Translations under genes and position numbers: made by a program
The notes under the pieces: model-generated
Databases searched by the model: none
What the model was told of the DNA's origin: nothing
What the model saw: the letters and a program-made list of their open reading frames with translations, nothing else
DNA from: Manduca sexta
Taxonomy: Eukaryota > Arthropoda > Insecta > Lepidoptera > Sphingidae
Direction of reading: 5' to 3'
Length of the DNA stretch: 64,000 nt
NCBI RefSeq assembly: GCF_014839805.1
Contig: NC_051126.1
Span: 2,984,609 to 3,048,608 of the forward strand
Part shown: in pieces, positions 1 through 12,584 of the stretch
How the letters are laid out: the number at the start of each line of letters is the position of its first letter
Position numbering within the stretch: position 1 is the first letter of the stretch

Positions 1-92
1 TACGGGAACATAATATGAGACTTTTCATAAGTTCCCACCAGCGTCCCTTTGCAGATCGCTGCTTGTAGCCGTGGTTAGACCATGTAGCAGTG

Positions 93-260
93 AGATCCGA
101 GGCTTAATGCCTTAAGCGAAAAATTATAATCCGGAAATTTCCAATTGGAGAATCACACGGCAGTAGCGGAGGTCTAGGATTTGGGCCAATATGGCAATAA
201 CCTTATTCATCAGGTCCTAATAGGTCAAGAGTAAAATAAATGGATGCAATGATCACGGCA
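93..260 (+). mobile_element. Possible decayed relative of the 62.4-kb SINE
   Basis: GGATTTGGGCCAATATGGCAA near 177 resembles the GGAATTTGTGCCCAATATAGC part of the SINE body at 62519. Low similarity and no clear ends. Confidence 0.2.
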
Positions 261-1716
261 CGATCTTATATCACCCAGGGATTTTAATTGCAATCTTTAT
301 AAGTGCTTGTCCGATTATGCAGCAAAATACATTTAATTTTACATACACAAGAACACCTCATAACATTTCGTTAGTATCAATAAAGGTAGTCATTGTGTAT
401 TTATGGACACGAATGGTGATCTTTATGAATTTCGAGAACAATTTGGCGAGCGAATTTTTTATTGCGAAAACCATACGATCAAAACGTATGCGCGTATTCC
501 TCAAAGCAATTGAAATATCGCTGATTACATCATGAAAAGCAAGAGAAAGGATTCCTTGTTTTGTTTTCATTATAATAGGAAACACAAAGCACTAATTCGG
601 AAGTGGAAAACGAAAGCGTGAAGTTTAATTAGTGAACACTTGACCTATTCATACTTTTCTTTAGTTCGACAAAATGAATTCGAGTTTTGAGGTCAGCGGT
701 ATACAATGATATAGGCCGGCAGTACTAGACTCTGATGACTGTCGGGTATACAAAGTATTGTATGCAACGAGATTTGTGAGATGCTGTTAATAAACTACAC
801 TATAACGTGTAGATACTTTGACTAGTAGAAGTTACAAATCGGTACAAAAAAAAACAAACATTGATATCCATATAGATAGATCAGTTATACCCAATTTGTG
901 GTCTGCTAGGCTTTTGCAAGTGTCCCAGTTAACCTCAAAAATCTCATTAAGATTAAAAAAACTATTCTCAAAATCGCTTGTTCGTATGCTAACCACATAA
1001 GAATAAAAATATTCAGATAATTGTGAAATAGGCAAAATATTGAATTTTAAATATGTTTTTAGACACATAATTAAGCCGGTGAAGTGAGGTAAGGTGAGTA
1101 CGGCTGACCTAGACGAATATTAATACAGTCCAAAATAACTACAATCGATGAAAAGATGAATCGTCGATTCGCGTAGTAACGATTAATATAAAATGTTTAT
1201 TCCCGAAATGAATCCAAATGAGTCATAGTTTGTAAATTATACAATATCTTCCTAACTAAAACTTAAATAATTCTTGTCCTAAACATAAACTATAAGCAAA
1301 AGATAGACAAAAATTGCAAAAAATCCATACACACAAGCACCGCATACAAATCGCGTTCTATCACAAGGGCTGGTGAATATTAATCGCTTCCTCAGTGGTT
1401 GGAGGGGCGCATGCGTGCCAGAGACAATAATAAAAAACGAGAACTGTGTCAGCTCCAGATATGCACCAGTTTATGGTCGTAATGAACCCGGGCGCGTGAA
1501 GCCGCGCCGCCGGCCAACAATGCACAGATACGTTTGATGCATAGTCGTTTACGGGAACTGTATTTTTGTTGCTTTCAATGATATGTTGCTATACGTGTAG
1601 GGGAAACTGAATTTCAGTTAAATAATACTAATATCAAGTTAACACATATGTTAAGAGTTTTGAGTGTTTTGTTTCAATTACAAATCTTTGATCTCAACTG
1701 TATCTGCCTGTTTAAC
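260..1716. other. No gene seen
   Basis: AT-rich with short unsupported frames. A GC-richer patch at about 1470-1525 (GCGCGTGAAGCCGCGCCGCC) has no assigned role. Confidence 0.5.
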
Positions 1717-1766
1717 ATTCAAGTTATCGACTTACCTGCTGTGTAAGGTAAGTCGATAATTTGAAT
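1717..1766. repeat. Inverted repeat, 21-bp arms
   Basis: Arms 1717-1737 and 1746-1766 pair with one mismatch across an 8-base loop. The right arm contains GGTAAGT, which by itself would look like a splice donor. Function unknown. Confidence 0.85.
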
Positions 1767-4333
1767 AATTAACAACAATTCAATACAGAATAAAATAAAC
1801 TATTCTAAGCAACTGTATTCCTTTAACATAATCTTAACATTATTTAACACTATAGAAATTGCTGCAGCTGCTAGCAAACTGTTCCTATATGATAGAAAAA
1901 CAATCCTCTGTCCTCCAAAGAGACGAACAACTATAAAATTAGTGCAATAACAGTTTGACGATATTACTCCTGTTCGAAAGGAGTAGAGTAAAACTATCAA
2001 ATTATCATGTTTAATTCAAAGGAACACGTTATCGAAGCCAAACCCCAAACAAATTTTAATTTCTCCTAAATACTTGAAGGCTCATAAGTCATAATTCATG
2101 TCCCTGGTACGCTACAATCAAATGAAACGAAAACCGTAGTTAAGTTCATTCAAAATGTCTTTAACAACTCAATCGTGCAAAAGCGTCTTCATACGAAATA
2201 ACCTAATCAACGTGCCAGTGTGGAGACATTGCCCCTACCATGTGTTGGTCGTTTGATTACGTCACACGATATAGTAAAACGAGTGGTGGTAAAGATCTAT
2301 TTTTATTCCTACTACACACCTCGTTCGATACTATTGTTGGACTCACGTGGTCCGATAGGGTAGGGTTGGCGGACCACTGGTGGGAAGGTGTGCCCAATTG
2401 GACATAGGGCGTTAGTGCCACGTAAAGTAAAATCAACCCTATGTTATATACTATACGGCTAGGCATGGGCCTCTTCTACTACATAGGCGTGTTTCAGAAA
2501 AATACCTTCCGAAATTCGTAAACTTAAAAAATGAAGACATTAATATCCTATAAATAAGAAGAAATAAGCAATCGCTATAAACGAATACTTGTACAAGTAC
2601 AGTTTAACTATAAAGAAAATAGTTTATTTTAAATGAAACATTGAAATACAAAGTCATATTCAGTGAAAATTTTCAGTATAATTTATTTAAATTTTCTCAA
2701 GTTGTCAACCCTAGAGCGGTGTGCCGGTGAATGAAGCACGTGGCGGCCGGGCGGGGTCGCTCGATACCACGGATGCTGCGCGCTAAGCTCCGTACCAATC
2801 CACCCACCACTCTCCAATGACCTACCGCGCTCCCCTACACTACGAAAATGATGGACGATCGACGCCGACCCCAACTAAATCCGGGGGTCTGTTATAACTG
2901 GTAATTGCGCCTCGACTAACCACTGTAGGACGGTCTCTCATACCCCTCTCTTTCAATGATTTAATGGAGTTTGGAAGGGTAGCTCAGCGTAACTAAGGGG
3001 TCTACAGTTATTGGATTCTAGACGGTATTAAACCCGCCGGTTGTTAAGACTAAGCACTAAAGTTAAATTACGACAGTAATGTTCATGTATTTTTCAGTTC
3101 GTGAACTCTATATTTTTTTTAATTTTCACCATTCTATAAATCTCCATTAAAATTAGATTTTATATTAAAATTCGCACGTGGAGTCGCTATAAACGAACGA
3201 ATACTACTACCCTCCCATTTTATCTCTAACAATCCCTCAAACAAGTATACCGTCAAAACGAATTAAAAAGTCGTAACTCAGATTCATTTAAGACTGAACA
3301 CAGTCTTATATACAAAGCATCTAGAATCTAGATAGAATTAAGGAAGTCTTCAGAGGCGCATCCAGACCGGTCTAAGGGACCGCAAGCCGACGGAATTCAA
3401 TTATCGAACGGCGATACTGTGAATGGTTCTATTTGACCAGCTGATGTGTTAATCAGGCGGCGCAGCGTTCCGACTCCTTAATGACCTTATTCGACTTTAC
3501 TGTTAATTAAATAGGTTACAGTTGTAGTTGACATTTGGAAGCCTAACTTAATATAGCTATCCTTTTTATGAGCAATGGTACTCCTAATATGAAGAATTTC
3601 GCTAATCGGATTCAGGATGTTTTTTATTTTCTATAAGTAGCATACACGTAACGATACTCTTCTGTATCAACAGCACAATTCACGTTTTAAATCTTTAAAT
3701 ACTATATGCCCATAGTAGATAAATTGCGCTATCCAACTGGCACAACCACATAATGACAGTGACGTCGTTAAAAGAAATAGGTCAGCCACCCTATCCGTTG
3801 AGATAGAAAGCGATACTATTGTCATAGTCATGCCACATGAACATAAAAACTTATGCCTTCTAGATATCCCTACACTTCTCGCCAATCAGACTAAATTTTC
3901 AACATCAGATCACATTATTTGTTCGCAGTTTGATTTTCCACACAATTACCTGGCGTAATAGCTTCTTCAAATAAAGAGACTTCAAATAGAACAAAAGGAA
4001 ATTAACAATAACAATTGAAGTGAAAGTTTTTTTCTGTCAGAGTAATAAAGCCCGGCTACTTTGTGTTCTCTCAAATATTATCAGTACAAGAACAGCCATT
4101 ACGGTTTCATTATTGGTCACGACGTGACGGGGACCCAAAAAGAAACAAACTCACATCATAGAATAATGTGTAGAGAATATTAATTTATGTCCTCATACAA
4201 ATATAATTGGCCAGCAATAGTAATTATTTCTCTCCGTTTACTAATGGTCGTTACAAATTGTACACGAGTATGCAAGGAATAATTATTATAAATACAATAT
4301 ATAGAAGAGATAAAACTGGCTGATGCGACGGAA
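1767..4333. other. No gene seen; scattered repeat remnants
   Basis: A possible decayed SINE tail on the minus strand lies near 2436-2490 (GGCATGGGCCTCTTCTAC). The GC-rich repeat at 2721-2784 has GC-rich surroundings to about 2960. Otherwise AT-rich DNA. Confidence 0.5.
2721..2784 (+). repeat. Dispersed GC-rich repeat, copy 1
   Basis: GTGCCGGTGAATGAAGCACG through GGTCGCTCGATACCAC to GCTGCGCGCT matches the reverse complement of 38585-38649. Unassigned family. The neighbouring DNA up to about 2960 is also GC-richer than background and may belong to it. Confidence 0.6.
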
Positions 4334-4420
4334 CAAGATATAGTGTAGCACAAAGAGGTCTCTTTGTTCTACACTATATCTTGACTATAATTATATTCGG
4401 TCGAATATAATTATAGTCAA
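4334..4420. repeat. Twin adjacent near-perfect palindromes
   Basis: First palindrome: arms 4334-4357 and 4360-4383 (24 bp, one mismatch) around GT. Second: arms 4381-4399 and 4402-4420 (19 bp, no mismatch), also around GT. They share the bases TTG at 4381-4383. No family recognised. Confidence 0.9.
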
Positions 4421-6366
4421 AATTTTGTCGGAAGACGACGATTCGTGACTAACGAATGAAGACAGTCCTACACAATTCCGAAGACGAACGACACACTCAT
4501 CCACGTTGACTTATAGCGACTAGTTATAATACAATTTAATACTTTTTATTGGTCAACAAGAAATCTCTCTCTTTCCAAATGATCGCGTAACCAGTCATAG
4601 CCAACTTAGACATCCTACTTTCTGTGTTAATGGTATAACCTACATAGACGCAGTGTCGCTTCTGCGCACTATTCCCTAGCGCACCACACTGACTTGACGA
4701 GAGGAGTCAAGTGCGCATCTGGCAATCTGTCAATACACTCGAGCCGAGTGCGCTCCTCACAAAACGCAAGATGTCCAATAAACCAGTCGTGTTTATTACA
4801 TCGACGATACGTATCACATGGAAACGTTTTGGTTTGATCTGTAAGAAATGATTTGATGCTTTTGTATTATAATTTAAAGTTAATCGAGTATGTTATTCAT
4901 GTGAAAATAGGCACCACAATTGCTTAACAATAAAACGAAACAGTTGTAACACCTGGAACTCTGAACTATGCGGCACTTATAACTCATTCATAGATGCCCA
5001 CTACAATCAGATAAAAGATCTTTTCTTGGATAAAATGTATCCAGATTATGGTCCAAATGTGTGAAGATTTTATTTTCAACTCATTCACCACTTATTGAGT
5101 TTCCTTCTAACGGACATCCCCACACATCAACAAAAAATATAATTTATTCATAATTTAAAAAGTTATTAAATTTAACAAGTAACGTATACTTTTATAAAAG
5201 CACAGCCGTATTCTCTTAATCCAGACCTATCAAACAACAGACGATACGGTGAAAGGGAAGATTTTAAACGAATTGAATTCCACATAATACTGTTAGGTAC
5301 CTTTAATCAGTTCGCGGAATGAGACCTGCCGCCCCCCAACTGACTCATCTGTTCACAATCGTGCGGTTCGAACGGAACAAACGCTACGGCACGCAATTAC
5401 TTCCTCGTTGTAAATCAATCGAGGATAAAATAAATTTAAGATAGGATCTAGGTGTAGGAGAACGCGACCAGGGGAGTTGTTGCGTTGATAGTTTCAGGAA
5501 AGGAAAGAGACTTCGGAATAGGTGACAACATTTGCAGTCTTTGCTCATTCCTCTTTTATTTAAGTGAATGACTAAAGTAAATAATACACAGCTATATACG
5601 ATCCGTCATTGCGGTCAGACCATAAGTACATAAGAAACAGCACCTAGTTCTCAAAACCAAAAGTAAATGGTGACAATAAACTTAGGTAACAGAACTAAAT
5701 TTTTATAACATAACAGTTACTTGCTTAAGCTGTTCGCTAGTCTGAATATAAACGTAGAACGTAGAAAATTCTGGAACGTTTAAATCATGTAAATCGCGAA
5801 TATTTTTACTTCACGTACCGTATACGTTATCCCATCGGAAGCGAAATGTGATGTGACATAAACTTAATTCCGCGTCTCGAATTTTAAACTATGTCAACAC
5901 GGTAAAACTATGTATGAAGTCTGCACTCTTTCCGTAAAGTGTACCTAGATTGAGAAATTTCTAGAAAATTCTATCAAGAATAACAAATAGCTACAGGATT
6001 ACCAGTAATATAAAATGTGTCATCTTCTGGTAGAAATTAATAAATGATCTTGATCGATATTTCTAGAACAATGGTGAAATCGTCCAATCAGACAGAGTGT
6101 ACTCTCACATGTTACTTATTTTGATTGGTTTATTTTCGGTATGGATCTAAAGATAGCTCTCGCGATTGTTAGTTAATTTGCCCGTTGTTTTAAGAGAGCT
6201 TGCCAGCCTGACTTTAGAACGGAACGGACGTTTGGAAAGCTTTGTTATGTGGCGCCAGTGCTACTAATTATAAATGTAAACTACTCTATTTTGGCAAAAA
6301 ATATGGCCTATGTTTTATTTAAATTTGATTACTTTCATTCCGAGAAATAACTTTCAAGCTAGTATA
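4421..6366. other. No gene seen
   Basis: AT-rich, no frame above background, no repeats recognised. Confidence 0.5.
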
Positions 6367-6860
6367 GAAAAACCGGACAAGTGCGAGTTGGACTTGCGTC
6401 AAGGGGGTTTCACGCAATCTTATAGAACATAATAATATGTGTAAGTTCTAACTAGACAAACTTGGCCATTCGTTCCCTAAACACAGTTATTGCAACAACA
6501 GAAATTAATAAGTTTAAAACAGTAAAATAGATTTTTTGATCTTACAGTACACATTTATGGTTTTCACCTTTTGCCTTAACATATTGTGCTGAAAGTCCTT
6601 GCTTCTTGCCAAATTTAATGATTCTCTTGTGAAATGGCAAAATACTTGACATAAATGGTCATATCTTTTAATCACGTTTAGTTAAACCTTTGCTTTTTTA
6701 ACATCTGAAAGAGACCGTACACCGGAGTATATTTTAAATATTTCAACTTGATACCTCTTCGCATTCCTGGGAAAAAAAGGTCTTGATAAATAGACAGACA
6801 GACAAGATGAAAAATAAAGTTAATCCTATAAAGGTCCTTTTGAGGTACGGAATCCCAAAA
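6367..6860 (+). mobile_element. Interspersed repeat, AAAACCGGNCAAGTGCGAG family
   Basis: Starts GAAAAACCGGACAAGTGCGAG and ends CCTTTTGAGGTACGGAATCCC after a run of GACAGACAGAC. I recognise both ends as those of a common non-autonomous lepidopteran repeat whose class I cannot assign from sequence alone. The start recurs at 63867. Small frames inside it, including 6678-6878 on the minus strand, are not genes. Confidence 0.65.
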
Positions 6861-9418
6861 TCGAAAATCATCAGGCATTCGTCAAAATCAGCATTTCAAT
6901 AGAGCATCAAACCGAACATCATTTTCATTTATAAAAAACACTTTCTCCTATCTCATTTTCACAATATGTGTAAAGAACCGATTCTTTAGTCTCCAAATTG
7001 AACTCGAAATTTATCTTTGACGATTCTTTTGTGGCGAACACAATGGGCGACGTGAGATGATGGCTCTGCATGGCACATTGGAATGGCATTGCCGTTCATA
7101 CGGCATTAATGTGCGCTGATTGTTGCCATCAAATTGGTTTTATTGATCTCTTATGTTGACATTTTTTTATTACCACGGCAAAGAGACTTAGGGTGTAAAG
7201 AGTATCTTCAGCATGAAATTACCAGTTTACCAGGGTATTCTGCAGTACTCATCGTCTTACAGAAAAACTACATATGAAGAGACAGCTTGAGTTTCCCTCT
7301 CCGAAATTTCCAAAGGCCCAAACACCATAAACCTTATTCATTCGTTTTAAAAACGGTATTTTGGGGACTAAGCATTCTCTCGCACTTCATCGATAACGAG
7401 TCCATTAAACATTCACACGCCACTCCAAAGGCGCCGGCACTAAAGATCCTCGATAGCCGATAGCATATCGATCAGAAACTACCAAACGTGATATCACAAC
7501 AGATTCGAAGCACGTACAATTATTACGTTTAACAACGCGACCAAAACAATCATTGCAAGACAGCACACGTAGAATGGCCTGGATGTGTATAATATACATG
7601 TGACTCGATGCGTGTTATATTATTTTAATTTTGTCAGCCTTCATGGCGCTACAAACGAGATGTGAAACTAAATTCTGAGAGTTCTATCCTAAGATTATCG
7701 TTTGGATCTAGTTCAAATATATTTAATATAATATACAAAACATACCCTGACTTCACCCTGGAATCTATTGAGTATATTTTGTAAGGATCATAAAAAATAT
7801 CTTACTACTAGTTTTTTAACATGGAAATCTATAAAATTAAACATTCGGAATGTAAATCGAAGCGACATTTTGCGTCAAGCACACTACTGCACTCAAATAC
7901 GGTTTACGGCTGTGTTTACAGCCTCAACATACAACGAAGTATATTTGTATAAAAATGAAATTGCCGAGAGTTCGACTGACCTGGATATAGACGCTGTTCC
8001 CCAACCGTGATTCACAGGAATGAATCACCAACCACTACGGTTTTTTAAAACTTGGTCGCAATGAATCGACGCAACCACTTTAGTAAACGCATTTAAAAAT
8101 ACTCAAAAAGGCATTCAAAAGCGAGGATATACCAGTTCAACTTCAAAAACCGGCTCTTTGAATGTCACAATCGGAATCAGAGTGCGAATCCATAAATCCG
8201 AGTCCATACCGACGACATGGTGAGTCAGCCAATGTGACTCACGAAATTTATAGCTTAATGTGCATCAAAACAAAAGGTGACTGCTCTTAGTTATGAATGA
8301 CGGCGCCTTTCTAATTTGTAAAGGTTATGACATAAAAAATGCAAGGAAATTATTTTAAATTGATTCTGTTCTCCTTTCGCCGCGTCCGTTACCGGATTGA
8401 CAACGCCAATTACTTTTATTAGATATCTTAAACCAATTTCAAAAATGATACTTAATTTTTAACTACATGTATACTAAAAGTACTAATTCAGCAAAAACTA
8501 CTCAATAGTATTAGCCTTAAACATGAACAAATGCCACAGCTACTTTGTACCTCGCTCCGTCTATGCAATTGTCAAATCCCCCAAAATGTCTGACCTCGTT
8601 TCCAACCTTTTCAAAGTGACAGAGAACCGGAAACAAAGAAGCAAACAGCTTTATTTCCTGCCGAAAGTATACTACGAATCTGGGGAGCGTTGTCGTTTCT
8701 ATTAAGGAAAGGAAACAGCCGGGTCCACGCCGCTCCAGCATCATAAATACTAAAGACTGCTGGTGGCCACAAACGTGGGGGGCGCGGGGGGGGGGGGTTG
8801 ACGGGTTGTCAGTTGACGAATTTCCGTCCGCACTCGGCGATATTCCTGTGTAGCGTCCGAATTAATTGCACTCGTTAGTCGTACTGTTACTTTATACGTT
8901 TCTATAAATATACAAGTAAAAGCTCATCTATATTTTATAATACATCTTAAAACATGCTCTAACGTCAATACGTAAAGTCTAAGTTATGTATATGTATATA
9001 CTACAGCGTTCAAAATTATAACTAAGAACGATCGGAAGAGCGTTCTACCTATATCTTTTACTGAAACAACCATCAATTAGACGAAACAACACAAACCATT
9101 CAACCTTCTGCAAACATCGATTATATCTAACCCATCACCTAATCTAATTCTTTTACCTCTTCTTCAAATCACATTCCATAACCTCAAATTCTCTCATTTC
9201 CCTGCCCATTTCCACTGGCAACCCCGGATCTTTGTGGCTCGCCTTTTGCAAGCATCGCCTAACGAACCACTACAGATAACGAAACCGTCGGGTGTCGCCG
9301 TCAATGCCGGCCGGCTCGTGTCGAATATGAGATTCTAAACGATTTTTTTTGTAAATGTGGTTTTTTAGGGCTGAAAAGGTTGTGTAGTAAGATGAAGTGT
9401 ACAGTTTATTATTGTACA
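6861..9418. other. No gene seen
   Basis: Short frames on both strands without motifs. It contains the G-rich run at 8777-8797. Confidence 0.5.
8777..8797 (+). other. G-rich run, possible G-quadruplex
   Basis: Six G, then CGC, then twelve G. It could supply four G tracts of three or more. It is also a place where sequencing length errors are likely. Confidence 0.5.
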
Positions 9419-9559
9419 GATTTTATCGCGGTTTTAATATTTCACTTTTCTCCCGACGTTTCGAAGACTTTGCAGCTTTCATCCCCCCCGTGACCATGAA
9501 GGCTGCGAAGTCTTCGAAACGTCGGGAGAAAAGTGAAATAATAAAACCGCGATAAAATC
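9419..9559. mobile_element. Palindromic MITE, 64-bp inverted arms
   Basis: Arms 9419-9482 and 9496-9559 pair with three mismatches; the 13-base spacer includes seven C residues. The outer ends read GATTTTATCGCGG. A related shorter piece lies at 12501-12584. No target duplication was clear. Confidence 0.85.
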
Positions 9560-9609
9560 CGAAAAATAGTTTAATTTAAATGTCTAACATTCGCATAAAC
9601 ATAAGAAAT

Positions 9610-11421
9610 CATTAGTTTATTATTGATTGATATATTGCAATTTGTATAAGGTATAAACACTCGTAGGGGATTGGTATATGTATTATATTTTACAGAGGGG
9701 ATAAATAGCTTGGCTTCAATTAAGAGGTGTTTAAATTAATAAATGAATTCTATACAGTCTTTACTTAATGTATTAGCCAAAAATCTATGTTATTTTGGCA
9801 TAATATATTTATGGATAACATGTAGTTTTCGCTGACAAGTGCAATAACTACTAATAATGTACGTTAGTTATTTCAATAATACCAGCGCATTTCTTATAAA
9901 TAAGATTATCGCTACCCCCTATTCAGTGGAGAAGAGTGGAAAGTTATAAAATATTTTTTTTTTTATCAGAGCTTACGAGTCAGCGATAGGCCGCACAGGA
10001 AATATGAAGACATTATATATCCGATCGACCTCCACGTCCACCGAAAACGATGATTATATTACACATTCTAGTATATGAAATCTGAGATATATGATTTGGC
10101 AACTATTGAGACGAATTACCGTACTATTGCTAATGTGATTTTATCTTTACTTTATGAATAAAAAAAAACTTGCGTCATTCGTACAATTGCATTGAAGGTT
10201 GATAATTTCAAGGTTGAAAATGATGTAGACGTCTAAAATTTTAATTTTGGTATTGTATGGAACGAAAGAAATATTTAACATTTCGATTTTTTACAAACTT
10301 TTTAATAAATTGTTTAGAATATGCAAAGATTTTCAATTATTTTAGTGGCACATTACAAAATTAATGAAACAATATCCACATTGTGAAAACATTTGAAACA
10401 ACCAAATTAAAAAGAACATGTATATATTAATTAAATATAAATTAAATATTAGTATATAAAATTTAGAATAGATAGCTTCTAAAAATACTGTTAGCACACG
10501 AGTTTTCTGACAGCCTTACGGCATAATATTAAAAAGTCATTGTTTTTCTATACCGGTTACTTTTGACCGCGACCTTGCAAGGTGTTAATCGATGTGGTCG
10601 CAAGCGCATGTTGCATGCAATAACCAAATCAATTAGCTTAGAGACTCTTTCATCTTTTTTGAAAAGACTATCATACTATACCATCCTTAGGATTCTGTAC
10701 CATCATGACACTGTTACTAAGATCCCATCATCGAGATAACCGATCCTTAAAGGGATCTTTTAAACCCTAATAGTTTTCGAGCAAGGTTTCCTACCGTACG
10801 TATGTGCAGTCTTAACTAGGTAGAGGTAGTCCTTTACCTCGCGACACTGCCTCTATAACGATTGAAAAATCTAGACACACAAATATCCCCTAACTTTTCT
10901 TAATCTTTTGTCAAGGCCCATGCATCTATGATGCCTCTACAATTGCGATGTAGATTACTTACTTCATTTTATATAATTATCTTATTTCATGGTTCTTGAG
11001 AGAGTTGTGCACTCGTGAGGAATTGAAAATTTATCATTTTACAATTTTTTATATTATCGAATTGATTTTAAAAACAGCAACACTGTAATTTCTAGACAGA
11101 TCTTCTCAGGTGAAAACTTTAACTGAATCTAAATAATGTTTAACGTTTTACAGATTCAAATAAATTATTTCATTTAATTTCACTTAACATCACGTGACCC
11201 GTCCTAATAGAACATAAGTAGCAAAATGTTCACACTTTCTAATACCATGGGCTCATTGTAATTACAATCAAAACCAAACAAAAGCTTTGTCAAGTCACAC
11301 GCGTCACAAAGGCCACAATGCGAGTACATGGCGGATCCATTACGGGGGTTCGATTAAATACATTAGCGATACAGAGGTGTCAATGTGAAAGCGACGGGAC
11401 GCCCACGCGGAATTAATTCAT
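9610..11421. other. No gene seen
   Basis: Very AT-rich, few open frames, nothing recognised. Confidence 0.5.
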
Positions 11422-11610
11422 GTACAGTCAGCTACAAAAATAGCTGGACAAATTCAAAATTTCAAATCGCTTCACTTTTGTGTTCTCAGCATTGACTTTG
11501 AGTACTTTTTTTCGGGGGGTTGAAGTAGTAGGTATAGGCAATCTTCTCCATGTAATATGTGCACCAAATTTTATCCCAAATGTTTTACGGTTTATACGTT
11601 TTTTTTTAAG
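11422..11610 (+). mobile_element. Probable interspersed repeat fragment
   Basis: The segment from TACAGTCAGCTACAAAAATAG through the TTTATCCCAAATGTTTTACGG area resembles a repeat I associate with lepidopteran genomes. No coding content or termini could be defined, and no second copy lies in this window. Confidence 0.3.
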
Positions 11611-11670
11611 AGTTCAGCTATATAGCCCCACAGTACCTGATGATGAGTGCAGTAAGTTAACTTCTGCAAA
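11600..11670 (+). mobile_element. Possible decayed family A fragment
   Basis: T run followed by TATATAGCCCCACAGTACCTG and ATGATGAGTGCAGTAAG resembles the start of the 33.6-kb copy. Too diverged to be certain. Confidence 0.35.
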
Positions 11671-12500
11671 TATTTTACCAGATAAGTGATCAATGCCCCT
11701 CATCAACATTTACCAGAGACGCTATCGAGGATAATAATAAAAAAACTATATATAGCATATTATAATTATATAGCTGTTTATAAATTAATAGAAACCAAAT
11801 CTGGTTCACACTAATCTCAACAGACCGACGTAACGTAACTCCATAAAAAGATAAGCGTCCGATAATCCTACTAAACCACGCGATAAATTGTCGAGTGAAA
11901 TTAAGACACAATAACTCAGGTGGAATTACAAGAGGCGATTAGATCTCGTGATATGTCGTAGGTAAGGCGTTCACCGTCCACCGAGACAGGCCGGGCGCGT
12001 GGGCACGTATTTATGTACTAGAACTTATAGATAACTTGTTTACTGATAAAACTATCAGTAGAGATTGGAATGTCGATCGAGTATCGATATCGAGTAGATT
12101 TTAATGTCGTTGTTTATGGTAGCTACCATTGATATAGCATGAGCAGGAAAATAAGAAATGTAACTATGATGAGGTCAATTATAGAATTGATTTCTATACA
12201 GTAAACGTTAACTTTAAAACGAAAAAGTGCCGCCAGCAAAGGAGGTATTATTGTTCCCTATTCATGCTATACCTATAAATACTTTGGGTTTATATAAACT
12301 TTTATTTATGCTACTAATATCTACTAAATTAGTATAAGTATTAACGTATTGCGTGCTTAAAACTGTAATACGCTAATGCATGTGCTACTGGTATACTTTT
12401 TTAAACTTACCTCCAAGAACAGTAATCATCTGACTGGACTGACAACTTACACTCTCCGAGATTACAATTTTTTATTTTAAAATTAAACTTTTTCTCATTT

Positions 12501-12584
12501 TATCGCTGTTTTTATTTTATAGCCTTCGTGGTCATGGGTCGGACATTAATATTAATGTCTAACATTCCCGCAAACATAAGAAAT
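12501..12584. mobile_element. Degenerate relative of the 9.4-kb MITE
   Basis: Contains TATCGCTG and AGCCTTCGTGGTCATGG like the MITE arm and loop. AATGTCTAACATT plus AAACATAAGAAAT follow, at 12554-12584. The same 31-bp segment follows the first MITE at 9579-9609, so the family extends beyond the palindrome. Confidence 0.55.

Noticed and set aside
2683..2874. 63-residue minus-strand frame
   Set aside because: It lies over the GC-rich dispersed repeat shared with 38585-38649, where stops are rarer.
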